From CAYMQB01 sp964392665 (GTDB taxonomy: Bacteria; Hydrothermota; E44-bin80), in the NCBI GenBank assembly GCA_964392665.1, contig CAYMQB010000009.1, forward strand, positions 1 through 64,000: a DNA stretch of 64,000 bases, given 5' to 3'. Positions 27,186-36,215 of this stretch are shown here, piece after piece (the first letter of the stretch is position 1; each line of letters begins with the position of its first letter). Position numbers and translations under genes: made by a program. The notes beneath the pieces were generated by a model. That model worked only from the letters and a program-made list of their open reading frames with translations, was not told the DNA's origin and did no database searches.

Positions 27186-28160
27186 TCAATTTGTATTGAA
27201 ACGTTTAAAGAAATTTAGGAAGTTTTCTCCAAGTATTTTTCTAATTTCTTTTTCTTTGTAACCACTTTTTAAAAGCGCTTCCGTTAGATATGGAAGTTTT
27301 CCTGCATCCTCGAGGTTTTTTACTCTGTTGGACATTCCATCGAAATCCGAGCCGAGTGCTATGACGTTTAATCCGCCAACATCTCTTATACGGTTGATGT
27401 GAGCGACAACATCGCTTATCCTTACAGGGATTTTTCTTGAGATATATTTAGGGAGAAAGAATATGCCGATTAAGCCACGTCTTTCTGCAATTGCTTTTAT
27501 TTGTTTATCATTTAGATTTCTTTTATTATTCTTGACGCTATAGGCACCGGTATGTGTGGAGACGAAGGGAAGGTCAGTGTTCTCATACACATCCCAGAAG
27601 GTTTTCTCCGAAGAATGAGCTATATCGATAACCATCTTTAGTTTTCCCATTTCGTGAATGACATCTTTGCCGAAACTTGAAAGCCCATTATGGGGTTTGG
27701 TTCTATCGAGTGCTGCATCACCTATGCGGTTGGACTTATTCCAGGTAAGTGTCATAATTCTCACTCCGAGCCTATAAAAATTCCTTAGCAGTTCAAGACT
27801 TCCCTCTATAGCATCTCCTCCCTCAATGGAAATGAGAATACCAATCTTTGCTTTCTTAAGATTCTTTATCTGCCTTGAGGTTTTTACCAGTGTGAACTCT
27901 TCATGTTTTTTTGTGAGCATGATTATCGAATCAATAAGCACCATTGCCCTTCTTGCACAATGATTCGGCGCATATTTGGGGTTTATCCACGCTGCAAATA
28001 CCTGGAGGTTGACGCTTCCTCTTAGGAGTTTAGGAATATCTATTTGCGTATTAGCATTGTCCTTTCTTATATCAGCGCCTTCAAGGATTTTGCCTATGGT
28101 GTCGCAGTGCAAGTCTGCGATAAAGGTTTTTTTATGGATATTTTCGGTGTATTTATTCAT
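27186..28160 (-). CDS. membrane dipeptidase (peptidase family M19)
   Basis: 324 residues. Zinc dipeptidase of the renal dipeptidase family, hydrolysing a range of dipeptides including those with D-residues. Metal and substrate motifs: ADLHCDT (about residue 18), the glutamate in SIEGGDA (about 114), VIDIAHSS (about 191) and ALGSDFDGM (about 269). No signal peptide is seen, so it is probably cytoplasmic. Single gene, divergent from secA. Confidence 0.92.
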   Translation of the reverse strand: MNKYTENIHKKTFIADLHCDTIGKILEGADIRKDNANTQIDIPKLLRGSVNLQVFAAWINPKYAPNHCARRAMVLIDSIIMLTKKHEEFTLVKTSRQIKNLKKAKIGILISIEGGDAIEGSLELLRNFYRLGVRIMTLTWNKSNRIGDAALDRTKPHNGLSSFGKDVIHEMGKLKMVIDIAHSSEKTFWDVYENTDLPFVSTHTGAYSVKNNKRNLNDKQIKAIAERRGLIGIFFLPKYISRKIPVRISDVVAHINRIRDVGGLNVIALGSDFDGMSNRVKNLEDAGKLPYLTEALLKSGYKEKEIRKILGENFLNFFKRFNTN

Positions 28161-28166
28161 TTTCTT

Positions 28167-28195
28167 TTCTTACAACAAAACCGTTCATTTGTCAA
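28167..28195 (-). promoter_or_regulatory. promoter of the M19 gene, leaderless
   Basis: TTGACA (28190-28195), 17-base spacer, TAAGAA (28167-28172) on the minus strand. The -10 ends 6 bases before ATG 28160. Confidence 0.7.
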
Positions 28196-28220
28196 TGAAA
28201 AAGACTTGGGAATTTTTCAC

Positions 28221-28249
28221 TTGAAAAAATCACATTTTGAGTTTATAAT
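28221..28249 (+). promoter_or_regulatory. secA promoter
   Basis: TTGAAA (28221-28226), 17-base spacer, TATAAT (28244-28249). The leader of about 36 bases carries AAAGGAGAA before the ATG at 28293. Confidence 0.75.
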
Positions 28250-28292
28250 AGTTGAAAGAAGTTTATGGAAACGGAAAGGAGAATATAGGTAA

Positions 28293-31200
28293 ATGCCGAA
28301 GATACTGAATAAGTTGTTTGGAACGAGAAACGAAAGAATACTAAAATCTCTGGTTGTTCAGGTAGAAGCAATCAATGCTCAGTTTGAAAAATTCAAGGAT
28401 TTAACCGAAGATGAATTTCCTAAAAAAACCGAGGAATTCAAGGAACGATTAAAATCAGATGAAACTGTCGATGATTTGATGGTTGAAGCATTTGCCCTTG
28501 TGAAGGCTGCGACGTTTAAATTACTTGGTAGGAAATGGGATGTAACCGGGATTGAAAAAGAATGGGATATGGTGCCATTTGATGTTCAGCTTATGGGAGC
28601 TATAATTCTGCATCAGGGGAAAATAGCTGAGATGGCAACCGGTGAAGGAAAAACGCTGGTTGCTACTATGCCCCTGTATTTGAATGCTATTACCGGCAAT
28701 GGGACACATCTTGTTACAGTCAATGATTACCTTGCACGGAGGGATAAAGAATGGATGGGGAAGGTATACGAATTGCTTGGGCTTACTATAGGAGTTATTC
28801 AAGCTGGAATGAGTCCTGATGAGAGAAGAATTCAATATAACTCCGATATTGTTTACGGAACTAACAATGAATTTGGTTTTGATTATCTCAGAGATAATAT
28901 GTCCATTGTTCCCGAACACAGAGTCCAGAGAGGACACTTCTATGCAATCGTTGATGAGGTCGATAGTGTTTTGATAGATGAAGCAAGGACTCCTCTGATA
29001 ATTTCCGGAGCGGTTGAACATTCTACACACAAGTATGACAAGTGGAAACCAAGGGTGGAAAGACTGTATAGAGCTCAAATTCCTTTTGTTAATAAACTTG
29101 CAGCCGAAGGGGAAGCGTTGCTCACGGAAGGGAAGGAAAAAGAAGCGAGTTATAAGCTTCTTCAGGCAAAAAGAGGTGCGCCAAAGAACAAAAAACTTAT
29201 AAAATTGGAAAAAGAAAAGGGTGTTCTTAAGATGACAGAAGCACTTGAACTTGAACTTATGAGGGATAAAAAACTCCACGAGATTGATGAGGATCTTTAC
29301 TATAGCATAGATGAACGTGGAAACACAGTAAGTCTTTCTGAAAAGGGAATGAAGTTTCTTTCGCCTGATGATCCTGATTTTTTCAAACTGCCTGACCTTG
29401 CCGAGCAAATTGGTGAGATTGATAGGAATGAGGATTTGAGCCCGCGTGAGAGGGCTGTGGAGAAAGAAAGAATACACAGGGATTATGCGGAAAAAAGCGA
29501 AGAGAACAGAAACGTTCAAAATCTCTTGAAGGCTTATGAACTTTTCAAAAAAGATGACGAATATGTTATAATGGAAGGAAAAGTTGTCATTGTTGATGAA
29601 TTCACGGGTAGGTTGATGCCTGGAAGAAGGTTTTCGGAAGGACTTCATCAAGCACTCGAAGCAAAGGAAGGTGTTACTATTGAAAAGGAAACTCAAACAC
29701 TTGCTACAATTACCTTGCAAAACTATTTTAGAATGTACGAGAAACTTGCGGGTATGACTGGAACAGCCGAGACGGAAGCAGGTGAGTTCATGGAAATATA
29801 TAAGCTCGAGACCGTTGTAATTCCCACAAATAAACCTGTCAGACGCATCGACTATGATGATGTTATTTTCAAGACGAAGAGAGAGAAATATAATGCAGTG
29901 ATTGAAGAAATTATAAAAATGAATGAAATGAAAAGACCTATGTTAGTAGGAACGGTTTCCGTCGATGTATCGGAAACGCTCAGTAGGATATTGAAAAGGA
30001 AAGGAGTCAAGCATCACGTTCTTAATGCAAAACAGCACCAAAGAGAAGCAGAAATAGTGTCCTTTGCCGGTGAACCAGGTATGGTTACCATAGCGACAAA
30101 TATGGCAGGTCGAGGAACCGACATTAAACTGGGTAAGGATGTTGTAAAATGCAAATGGTGCAATATACTCTTTGATTCTGATGAAGGGAAATATGATGCC
30201 GTTATGGAGAAGAAGTGTCGACAGGATATGCCCTGCGGGCTTCACATTATAGGAACATCGAGACATGAATCAAGACGAATAGACAGGCAGCTGCGGGGGA
30301 GGTCGGGTAGACAGGGTGATCCAGGTTCCACGCGTTTCTACTTAAGCCTTGAAGATGACCTTATGAGATTGTTTGGTTCGGATAAACTGGTGGCAATCAT
30401 GGATAGAATTGGAATGGAGGACAATAAGCCGATAATCCAGAATAGATTTGTAACGAAACGGATTGAAGGAGCCCAGACGACTGTCGAGAGAATGAATTTT
30501 GGGATAAGGAAGAGGTTACTTGACTATGACGATGTAATGAATAAGCAGAGAGAGGTCATTTACGGAATGCGCAACGAAGCGCTGGATAGAAAAAATCTGA
30601 AAGAGAAAATTTCTGGAATGCTCGATGAGATTATCGATGACATTGTAGATACATATACGGATCCGAGGGAAAATCCCGAAACGTGGGATTGGGAGAAACT
30701 GCGAGAAGAATTACTGAATATTTTCTTAGTTGATTGGAAAATAAAAAGAGATGAGGTAGAAACACTGAAAACCGAAATTCTAAGGGGAGACCTTAAGAAG
30801 GTTGCAAGGGAATTATACGATGAAAAAGAGGAACTGATTGGTGAATTAAGGATGAGAGAGGTCGAGAGAGCCATTGTGCTTCAGGTCATAGACAATCAGT
30901 GGAGAGATCATCTATATGAACTCGATGCGCTAAAACAGGGGATCGGTTTGAGAGGATATGCACACAAGGACCCACTTGTCGAATATAAGAGGGAATCGTT
31001 TCGGATGTTTGAGGAATTGCTGGGCAGGATAACCGACGATGTTGTGAAATTCCTTTACAGAATGAGAATAGAATCGCCTAATGCTCCTAAACTCACGAAG
31101 GTTGAGGGTGTGTCTATGAAAGCCGATGCAGGTTCAACGATTTCTAAAGCAAAAAAGAAACCGGTTGCGGTTGGTAATCCGCAGAGAAGTGTGAGTGCAA

Positions 31201-31361
31201 AGATCCAGCAGAAGATTGGTAGTTCTATGAGCGAAGGGGATAAAAAATTCCTGCAGGTTTACGAAGAAATGAGGAAGAAAGGGCAAAAAGTTGGCAGGAA
31301 TGACCCTTGCCCATGTGGAAGTGGCAAAAAGTTCAAAAAGTGCCACGGGAAATATTTGTAG
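28293..31361 (+). CDS. secA: preprotein translocase ATPase SecA
   Basis: 1,022 residues, larger than E. coli SecA (901). Motor of Sec-dependent export. Walker A MATGEGKT (about residue 112), Walker B VDEVDSVLIDEA, NMAGRGTDIKLG and RQLRGRSGRQGD are present, and the C-terminus has the zinc-binding CPCGSGKKFKKCH. A Lys/Glu-rich insertion of about 170 residues lies in the first nucleotide-binding domain (about residues 247-415), as in Bacteroidetes-type SecA. A second, cysteine-bearing insertion (CKWC ... KKCRQDMPC, about 620-648) precedes GLHIIGTSRHESRRID. Confidence 0.97.
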   Translation: MPKILNKLFGTRNERILKSLVVQVEAINAQFEKFKDLTEDEFPKKTEEFKERLKSDETVDDLMVEAFALVKAATFKLLGRKWDVTGIEKEWDMVPFDVQLMGAIILHQGKIAEMATGEGKTLVATMPLYLNAITGNGTHLVTVNDYLARRDKEWMGKVYELLGLTIGVIQAGMSPDERRIQYNSDIVYGTNNEFGFDYLRDNMSIVPEHRVQRGHFYAIVDEVDSVLIDEARTPLIISGAVEHSTHKYDKWKPRVERLYRAQIPFVNKLAAEGEALLTEGKEKEASYKLLQAKRGAPKNKKLIKLEKEKGVLKMTEALELELMRDKKLHEIDEDLYYSIDERGNTVSLSEKGMKFLSPDDPDFFKLPDLAEQIGEIDRNEDLSPRERAVEKERIHRDYAEKSEENRNVQNLLKAYELFKKDDEYVIMEGKVVIVDEFTGRLMPGRRFSEGLHQALEAKEGVTIEKETQTLATITLQNYFRMYEKLAGMTGTAETEAGEFMEIYKLETVVIPTNKPVRRIDYDDVIFKTKREKYNAVIEEIIKMNEMKRPMLVGTVSVDVSETLSRILKRKGVKHHVLNAKQHQREAEIVSFAGEPGMVTIATNMAGRGTDIKLGKDVVKCKWCNILFDSDEGKYDAVMEKKCRQDMPCGLHIIGTSRHESRRIDRQLRGRSGRQGDPGSTRFYLSLEDDLMRLFGSDKLVAIMDRIGMEDNKPIIQNRFVTKRIEGAQTTVERMNFGIRKRLLDYDDVMNKQREVIYGMRNEALDRKNLKEKISGMLDEIIDDIVDTYTDPRENPETWDWEKLREELLNIFLVDWKIKRDEVETLKTEILRGDLKKVARELYDEKEELIGELRMREVERAIVLQVIDNQWRDHLYELDALKQGIGLRGYAHKDPLVEYKRESFRMFEELLGRITDDVVKFLYRMRIESPNAPKLTKVEGVSMKADAGSTISKAKKKPVAVGNPQRSVSAKIQQKIGSSMSEGDKKFLQVYEEMRKKGQKVGRNDPCPCGSGKKFKKCHGKYL

Positions 31362-31368
31362 GTTTATC

Positions 31369-31512
31369 GGGGTCAGGTCTCAACATTTGACATTTAATGT
31401 CCATCAGATAATTCAAAACAACAGAAAAACTCGACACAAAAGACTAAACTAAATATTTACTGAGTTTTTTGAACTGGGAAAAAGCAAGTGTCAAATGTTG
31501 AGACCTGACCCC
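31369..31512. repeat. 144-bp element with perfect 24-bp terminal inverted repeats
   Basis: Left arm 31369-31392 begins GGGGTCAGGTCTCAACATTT; right arm 31489-31512 is its exact reverse complement. The 96 bases between have no coding potential. The GGGGTCAGGTCT end is a kind I associate with REP-type elements mobilised by Y1 (RAYT-like) transposases. It lies between the convergent secA and the 47-residue zinc-ribbon gene, where it could also act as a terminator. Confidence 0.85.
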
Positions 31513-31520
31513 TAAGTTTC

Positions 31521-31664
31521 CTACTTTTTTTCTGGTAGGGGACGAATGCTGTAACTGCCACATTTCGGGCAGAACCTCTCTTCGGCAACACCTTTCTCAT
31601 AATGTCCTAAAAACTCATGTCCGCACCGCATACACTTCATCTTACAGTTGTTTTTTTCAGCCAT
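31521..31664 (-). CDS. 47-residue zinc-ribbon protein
   Basis: Small gene with a good ribosome site (GGAAAGGAGA) before ATG 31664. The protein has two knuckles, MKCMRCGHEF and RFCPKCGSYS, that together form a classic four-cysteine zinc ribbon. Function is unknown; proteins of this size are often rubredoxin-like or regulatory. The clean start site and balanced cysteine spacing support a real gene. Confidence 0.75.
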   Translation of the reverse strand: MAEKNNCKMKCMRCGHEFLGHYEKGVAEERFCPKCGSYSIRPLPEKK

Positions 31665-31678
31665 TTTTCTCCTTTCCT

Positions 31679-31797
31679 AACAGGGAATATAAGAGATTCA
31701 AAGAGATTTAGTTTTATCATTAACAGGGAATTTAAGAGATTTAAAGAGATTTAGTTTTATCATTAACAGGGAATTTAAGAGATTTAAAGAGATTTTT
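31679..31797. repeat. 43-bp tandem repeat, 2.8 copies
   Basis: Units begin AACAGGGAATNTAAGAGATT at 31679, 31722 and 31765; the third is cut at about 31797. Units two and one differ at only a few bases. Related sequence in the opposite orientation is at 31824-31857 and 32384-32411, on either side of the GxxExxY gene. Confidence 0.85.
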
Positions 31798-31817
31798 CAT
31801 TTTTGACTTTTTCTTAT

Positions 31818-32306
31818 TCATGTTTTTATATCTCTTATATTCTCTTCCAGTCCCTGTGATTCGGCTTTTGATTCAAGAGACTTAAAGAATTTTTCATTTT
31901 CTAGACTTAGACCTTCTTTTTCTATTTGATAGAAATTGTCAAACCTCTTAAATTGCAATTTTTTCTTTGCAAAATTTACCAGGAATCCAATTAGAATCTC
32001 AGTTACTCTTAATTGCGAGATCAACTGAGCCTTGTTATCCTCATTCAGTTCCTTTACTGCTTTAACTTCAATAATTACTCGATCTTCAACTATTAAATCG
32101 GGAACATACATACCAACTTTCTGATTGTCATATATAACAGGAAATTGTTTTTCTGAAGTAACATTGAAGTCCTTGCTTAATTCAATGGAAAGAGCATTGT
32201 GATATGGTTTTTCTAACAAACCTGGTCCCAGTTCTCTATGGACTTTGTAGAAGCTCCTGATAATTTTATCGGTTATATCTCTATACTGCGAATCATCCCA
32301 TTTCAT
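31818..32306 (-). CDS. GxxExxY protein
   Basis: 162 residues. The name motif is GPGLLEKPY (about residues 27-35), followed by the PD-(D/E)xK-like pattern VPDLIVEDRVIIEVKAV (about residues 69-85) and LRVTEILIGFLVNF. The family is widespread and uncharacterised; the core resembles a nuclease fold. The last 14 codons (GLEENIRDIKT) are encoded by the dispersed AGGGA-TATAAGAGAT repeat, so the original C-terminus may have been replaced. Confidence 0.85.
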   Translation of the reverse strand: MKWDDSQYRDITDKIIRSFYKVHRELGPGLLEKPYHNALSIELSKDFNVTSEKQFPVIYDNQKVGMYVPDLIVEDRVIIEVKAVKELNEDNKAQLISQLRVTEILIGFLVNFAKKKLQFKRFDNFYQIEKEGLSLENEKFFKSLESKAESQGLEENIRDIKT

Positions 32307-32383
32307 CGCTACATATTGATTTGTTTTTGAGTATAATTGATGTATTAATCAGCTATTTTGTGAAGCTGTGTAATTTTACATCT

Positions 32384-32411
32384 CTTATATTCTCTTCTAG
32401 TCCCTGTTGAT
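32384..32411. repeat. single copy of the AACAGGGA/TATAAGAGAT repeat
   Basis: The sequence TCTCTTATATTCTCTTCTAG followed by TCCCTGTTGA matches, in inverse orientation, the tandem units at 31679-31797. It abuts the 3' end of the Hdr operon. Confidence 0.7.
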
Positions 32412-32412
32412 A

Positions 32413-34854
32413 TTATTTTTTCGCTTTTTTCTTTTTCTCTCTTGCTTCTTTCTTCTCCCTTTCTTGCTTTAGTATTTTCTTGGTTTCTTCTATCTCTTCT
32501 TTGGTTACGTTCTTTCTCATCTCTTCAAGTTCTTTCATTACTTTTGCGAACTTTGCTCCCTCACTTGCTGCAATCCATTCGAGCTGCAGTCTTTCGGGTC
32601 TTATACCGAGCTTTTGAAGTTTATTCCAAAGTTTTTCTATCCTTAACTGGGCCCATCTGTTTGCATTTATGTATTTGCAATCCGCATAGTGGCACCCGGA
32701 GACGAGAACTATGGGAGCACCGAGTTCAAAAGCACGAAGTACGAATTTTTCGTCGACGCGACCGCTGCACATTGTTCTGATAATCCTGCATGTATCAGGA
32801 TACTCAAATCGGGAGATACCGGCAAAGTCAGCGCCAGCATACGAGCACCAGTTGCAGGCAAATACGATGAACTTTTCTTTCGGTTTGTCTTCAAGATGAT
32901 TTTCTACCATAGATAGTAGCTGCTTGTCTGTGAAGTGTTTCATAGTGATTGCATCGAAAGGACATTCAGCCGAACAGGCACCGCAACCATGGCAGGCAGC
33001 TTCGATAACTTCTGCAGGTATTCTTTTCTTAATATCTACCGTTATCGCAGAATACGGACAAACCTTAGCGCAGATACCGCAGATGGTGCATTTTTCAGTA
33101 TCGACACTTGCCGTTATAGCTTGCACCTTTACCTTTCCCTGGCTCATGAGTATCTCTGCTTTTGCAGCAGCTGCTCCTGCCTGTTGAACACTCTCTCTCA
33201 CATCCTTGGGTGACTCCGCACATCCGGCAAGGAAGACACCGGCAGTAGGTGCCTCAACAGGTTTCAGTTTGGCATGCTGCTCCATTAAAAAACCATCGGG
33301 GCTTGTTGTTAATGTAAGAAATTTTCTTATTATTTTGGTGTCCTCCCTTGGAACAATACCAGTTGCAAGAACGACCATTTCTACCTCATGTTGTTCAACC
33401 TTTCCGGTTGTTGTATCCTCAACCGTTAGAATAAGATTTTTTGTTTTTGGGTCCTCCTCTATCTCACCGGGAATACCTCTTATATATAGTGACCCATGTT
33501 CCTTACTTCTTTCCAAAAAGTCTTCAAATCCCTTACCGAAAGTGCGCATATCCATATAGAATACCTTCGACTGTATATCGGCTGAATATTCGCTTAAAAG
33601 CAGAGTTTCTTTGATGGTATTCATACAGCAGATGTTACTGCAGTAAGGATTTCCTTTCTTCTTCGAGCGAGAACCGACACATTGCACGAAACCGACTGTT
33701 TTGGGCATTTTCCTGTCGGAGGGTCGAATAATGTTTCCGTCCAATGGACCTGTTGGTCCCATTAATCGTTCGAATTCCATACTTGTAAGGACATTTTCGT
33801 ATTTTGTGTAACCGTATTCATCATGTTCTGTCGGGTCATACATATCTATTCCGGGCGAAGCTATAATTGTTCCTACCTCTATTTCTATAATTTCATCCTT
33901 CATATCATAGTTTATCGCGTGCGGTTCGCAAGCATCAGCGCACTTACCGCAGGCTAAGGGGAAGTTACCAAGACAGGAATTTATGTCGATAAGATATGTT
34001 GATGGAACCGCTTGTGGAAATGGCATATATATTGCCTTTCTCGAAGAGAACCCCATCTGGAATTCGTCAGGAACGACAACCGGACATACATCCAGACAAT
34101 CCTCGCAGGCGGTGCAGAGATTCTCATCCACATACCTGGCTTTTTTCCTGATCTTTACCTTAAATTCACCGATATGACCCGATACATCTTCAATCTCTGA
34201 GTAAGTGAGCAATGTAATGTTGGGATGTCGACCGACATCCATCATCCTCGGACCGAGGATTCATATTGCTCAGTCCATACTGGGGTAAACTTTGTCCAGT
34301 TGTGCCATTTTGCCACCAAGCGTAGGGCTTTTCTCAACCAGATAAACCGGATATCCGGCGTCGGCTAAATCAAGAGCTGCCTGCATTCCGGCAGCACCAC
34401 CACCGATAACCAGGGCTGCTTTGGTGACAGGTAGTTCTACCTCAACCTGGGGTTTTAGAAGTCTTGTTTTGGCAACAGCTGCTCTGATGATATCCTTTGC
34501 TTTTTCCGTAGCTCTTTTTTTATCAGTGTGAACCCAGGAACAATGCTCCCTGATATTTGCCATCTCCATCAGATATGGATTAATACCTGCTTCACTCACA
34601 CAGTTTCTAAATGTGGGTTCATGCATTAGTGGTGTACAAGAGGCGATTACGACTTTATCAAGCTTCTGTTCTTTGATGGCCTTTTTTACTTCTTCCTGAC
34701 CGGGCTCAGAGCATGTGTATTTATTTTTCACAGAGAATGCAACACCAGAAAGTTTTTTTGAAAATTCTACAAGTTCATCACAGTCTACTGTTGCAGCAAT
34801 GTTTACACCGCATTCGCAGACAAAGACACCTATCCTTAAATCGTCTTTGAGCAA
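32413..34854 (-). CDS. hdrA: selenocysteine-containing HdrA fused to MvhD
   Basis: 813 residues if two in-frame UGA codons (34270-34272 and 34261-34263, residues 195 and 198) are read as Sec. TTG start at 34854, immediately after the hdrB stop, behind GGGGGTG. Domains: N-terminal CxC segment (VFVCECG), FAD fold GGGAAG (about 151), the motif D-U-A-I-U-ILGPRMMDVG that is DCxxCIL-PKM in other HdrA, ferredoxin-like CTACEDCLDVCP (247), CLGNFPLACGKC (294), a CX12CX3CC cluster (392, 405, 409, 410) as in methanogen HdrA, a C-terminal 2[4Fe-4S] domain (589-631), and an MvhD domain from about 658. Ends in a Lys/Glu helix. Last gene of the operon. Confidence 0.88.
34223..34260 (-). promoter_or_regulatory. 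putative bacterial SECIS hairpins of hdrA
   Basis: Two hairpins follow the second UGA in the coding sequence. The first is an 8-bp inverted repeat (34244-34260, ATCCTCGG/CCGAGGAT, G/U-containing loop) starting right after UGA. The second is GGATGTC-GGTC-GACATCC (34223-34240), with its GGUC loop 27 bases after the UGA. The second is identical in the other hdrA gene. GG/GU loops 16-37 bases downstream are what bacterial SelB recognises. Confidence 0.65.
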
Positions 34855-35742
34855 TTATTTCACCCCCTTTCCTTGTTCTATCTTTTCCATTACTTTATCG
34901 AACTTTACTCTGTGCATATGGAGTCCTACTTCTTCCGGTGAAAATCCCTGAGCAAGTCCAAGTAGTTGGAAGTAATATATTATTGGGATATTGAATTCTT
35001 TTCCTTTTGTTCTTGCAATCATTATCTGACCCAGGTCGAACGATGAGAAACAGGTAGGACATATCAATCCCATACAATCCGAACCGGACTCCTCTATCGA
35101 AGAAAAAATATCATAAACCATATTCATTGGTATTTCACTGTCGAGACATCCTTTACCGCAACAGAGCAGTTTCTTCTGATGATTTATGGGTTCTGCACCG
35201 AGAATGGATGTCAGTTTTTCAAGTATGTTCGGGTAATCGGCATCGTCGACTGCCATTATCTGGCTCGGTTTTAAGAGATGACATCCGTAGTGAATTGCAA
35301 CCTTCACATTGTTAAGGTGTCTTGTCACGGATTTTTCTAATACATCCATACCAATGTCGTCCCGTATTAGTTGAACAGCATGTTTTACCTCGACTGTTCC
35401 CTTGTATTCCCTTCCGATTTTTTTAAGTTCCTCGTTAACTTCGTTCTTTAGTTTTTCATCTGTATTAAGCAGATATGATACTTCCTTAAGTGTTGCCGTA
35501 CATCCACTGCAGACAGTAACAATATCGAGACCTACCTCTTCTGCAACAGTAAGATTCCTTGCAGCGATAACAAGCCACTTTTTCATATCTTTTGCCTTGA
35601 AGTAAATGGGATCAGGGCAGCAGGTAAATCCTTCCACATCGACGAGTTCTACGCCAAGTTTCGGCATAGTCTTTCTTACCGCAAGTTCCATCTGTGGATA
35701 CTTGAGAGGAATCATACATCCCCAGAAAGGGATAATTTTCAC
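34855..35742 (-). CDS. hdrB: heterodisulfide reductase subunit B-like
   Basis: 295 residues. HdrB holds the unusual noncubane [4Fe-4S] clusters that reduce a disulfide. Two CCG-type domains are visible: the first with WGCMIPLK, GFTCCPDP and CSGCTATL, the second with GCHLL, LCCGKGCLD and CPTCFSSFD. Both carry the cysteine sets expected for CX(n)CCG(X)nCXXC. Preceded by hdrC (overlapping start) and followed at once by hdrA, as in methanogens and deltaproteobacteria. The natural substrate in this organism is unknown. Confidence 0.93.
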   Translation of the reverse strand: MKIIPFWGCMIPLKYPQMELAVRKTMPKLGVELVDVEGFTCCPDPIYFKAKDMKKWLVIAARNLTVAEEVGLDIVTVCSGCTATLKEVSYLLNTDEKLKNEVNEELKKIGREYKGTVEVKHAVQLIRDDIGMDVLEKSVTRHLNNVKVAIHYGCHLLKPSQIMAVDDADYPNILEKLTSILGAEPINHQKKLLCCGKGCLDSEIPMNMVYDIFSSIEESGSDCMGLICPTCFSSFDLGQIMIARTKGKEFNIPIIYYFQLLGLAQGFSPEEVGLHMHRVKFDKVMEKIEQGKGVK

Positions 35743-36212
35743 TTATCAGTCCCCAATAATTTTCTCAATTCATCAACCTGCGGTCTCTTCAGTTTTTTAA
35801 GCCCTAAAGATTCTCTTCGTCTATCGACAGTTGTTGTATGAATTACACTTTCTCCGGTTTTTTCGACTGCCTCAGAGAAACGGGCAATCGTATCCGGCGC
35901 TTTTCCTTCTTCTACAGCAATGTTCTTTAACGTTATTATGACTTCGATCGGGCGGACGTCTTGCGGGCATCTTTCATAACAGGAATAACAGTTTGTGCAC
36001 AACCAGATTGGTGAGTCCTTCCTTATGAGTTCTCCTTCCAATCCACAAAGTGCCATAAGAAGTATATTTCTTGGGTTAAATTTTTTGGAATATTGCGCTG
36101 CTGGGCATATCGAGGAACAGGCACCGCATTGATAACAATAGTTATGATGTTTACCTTCGAGAGTATTATTCAGTTTTTCTCTGAACTTAAAGTTTATTTT
36201 AGCCTTTTCCAT
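35739..36212 (-). CDS. hdrC: heterodisulfide reductase subunit C-like ferredoxin
   Basis: 157 residues with two [4Fe-4S] motifs: CYQCGACSSICPAAQ (about residue 26) and CTNCYSCYERCPQDV (about residue 72). HdrC links HdrA to HdrB. The start at 36212 follows the HdrD-like gene by 3 bases and the stop overlaps the hdrB start. Confidence 0.93.
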   Translation of the reverse strand: MEKAKINFKFREKLNNTLEGKHHNYCYQCGACSSICPAAQYSKKFNPRNILLMALCGLEGELIRKDSPIWLCTNCYSCYERCPQDVRPIEVIITLKNIAVEEGKAPDTIARFSEAVEKTGESVIHTTTVDRRRESLGLKKLKRPQVDELRKLLGTDK

Positions 36213-36215
36213 GGT

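Noticed and set aside
28521..29720. 399-codon open frame antisense to secA
   Set aside because: It lies wholly within secA on the other strand, is rich in Phe, Ile and Cys like a reverse-strand shadow, and has no ribosome site or promoter.
34245..34272. hdrA as two separate genes or a pseudogene
   Set aside because: Frame and sequence are continuous across both UGA codons, they replace known redox cysteines, and the same happens in the second hdrA and in selD.
34261..34272. UGA reassigned to another amino acid in this genome
   Set aside because: UGA ends many genes here, including smpB, plsY and several with ATGA overlaps, and no other conserved gene seen here carries internal UGA.
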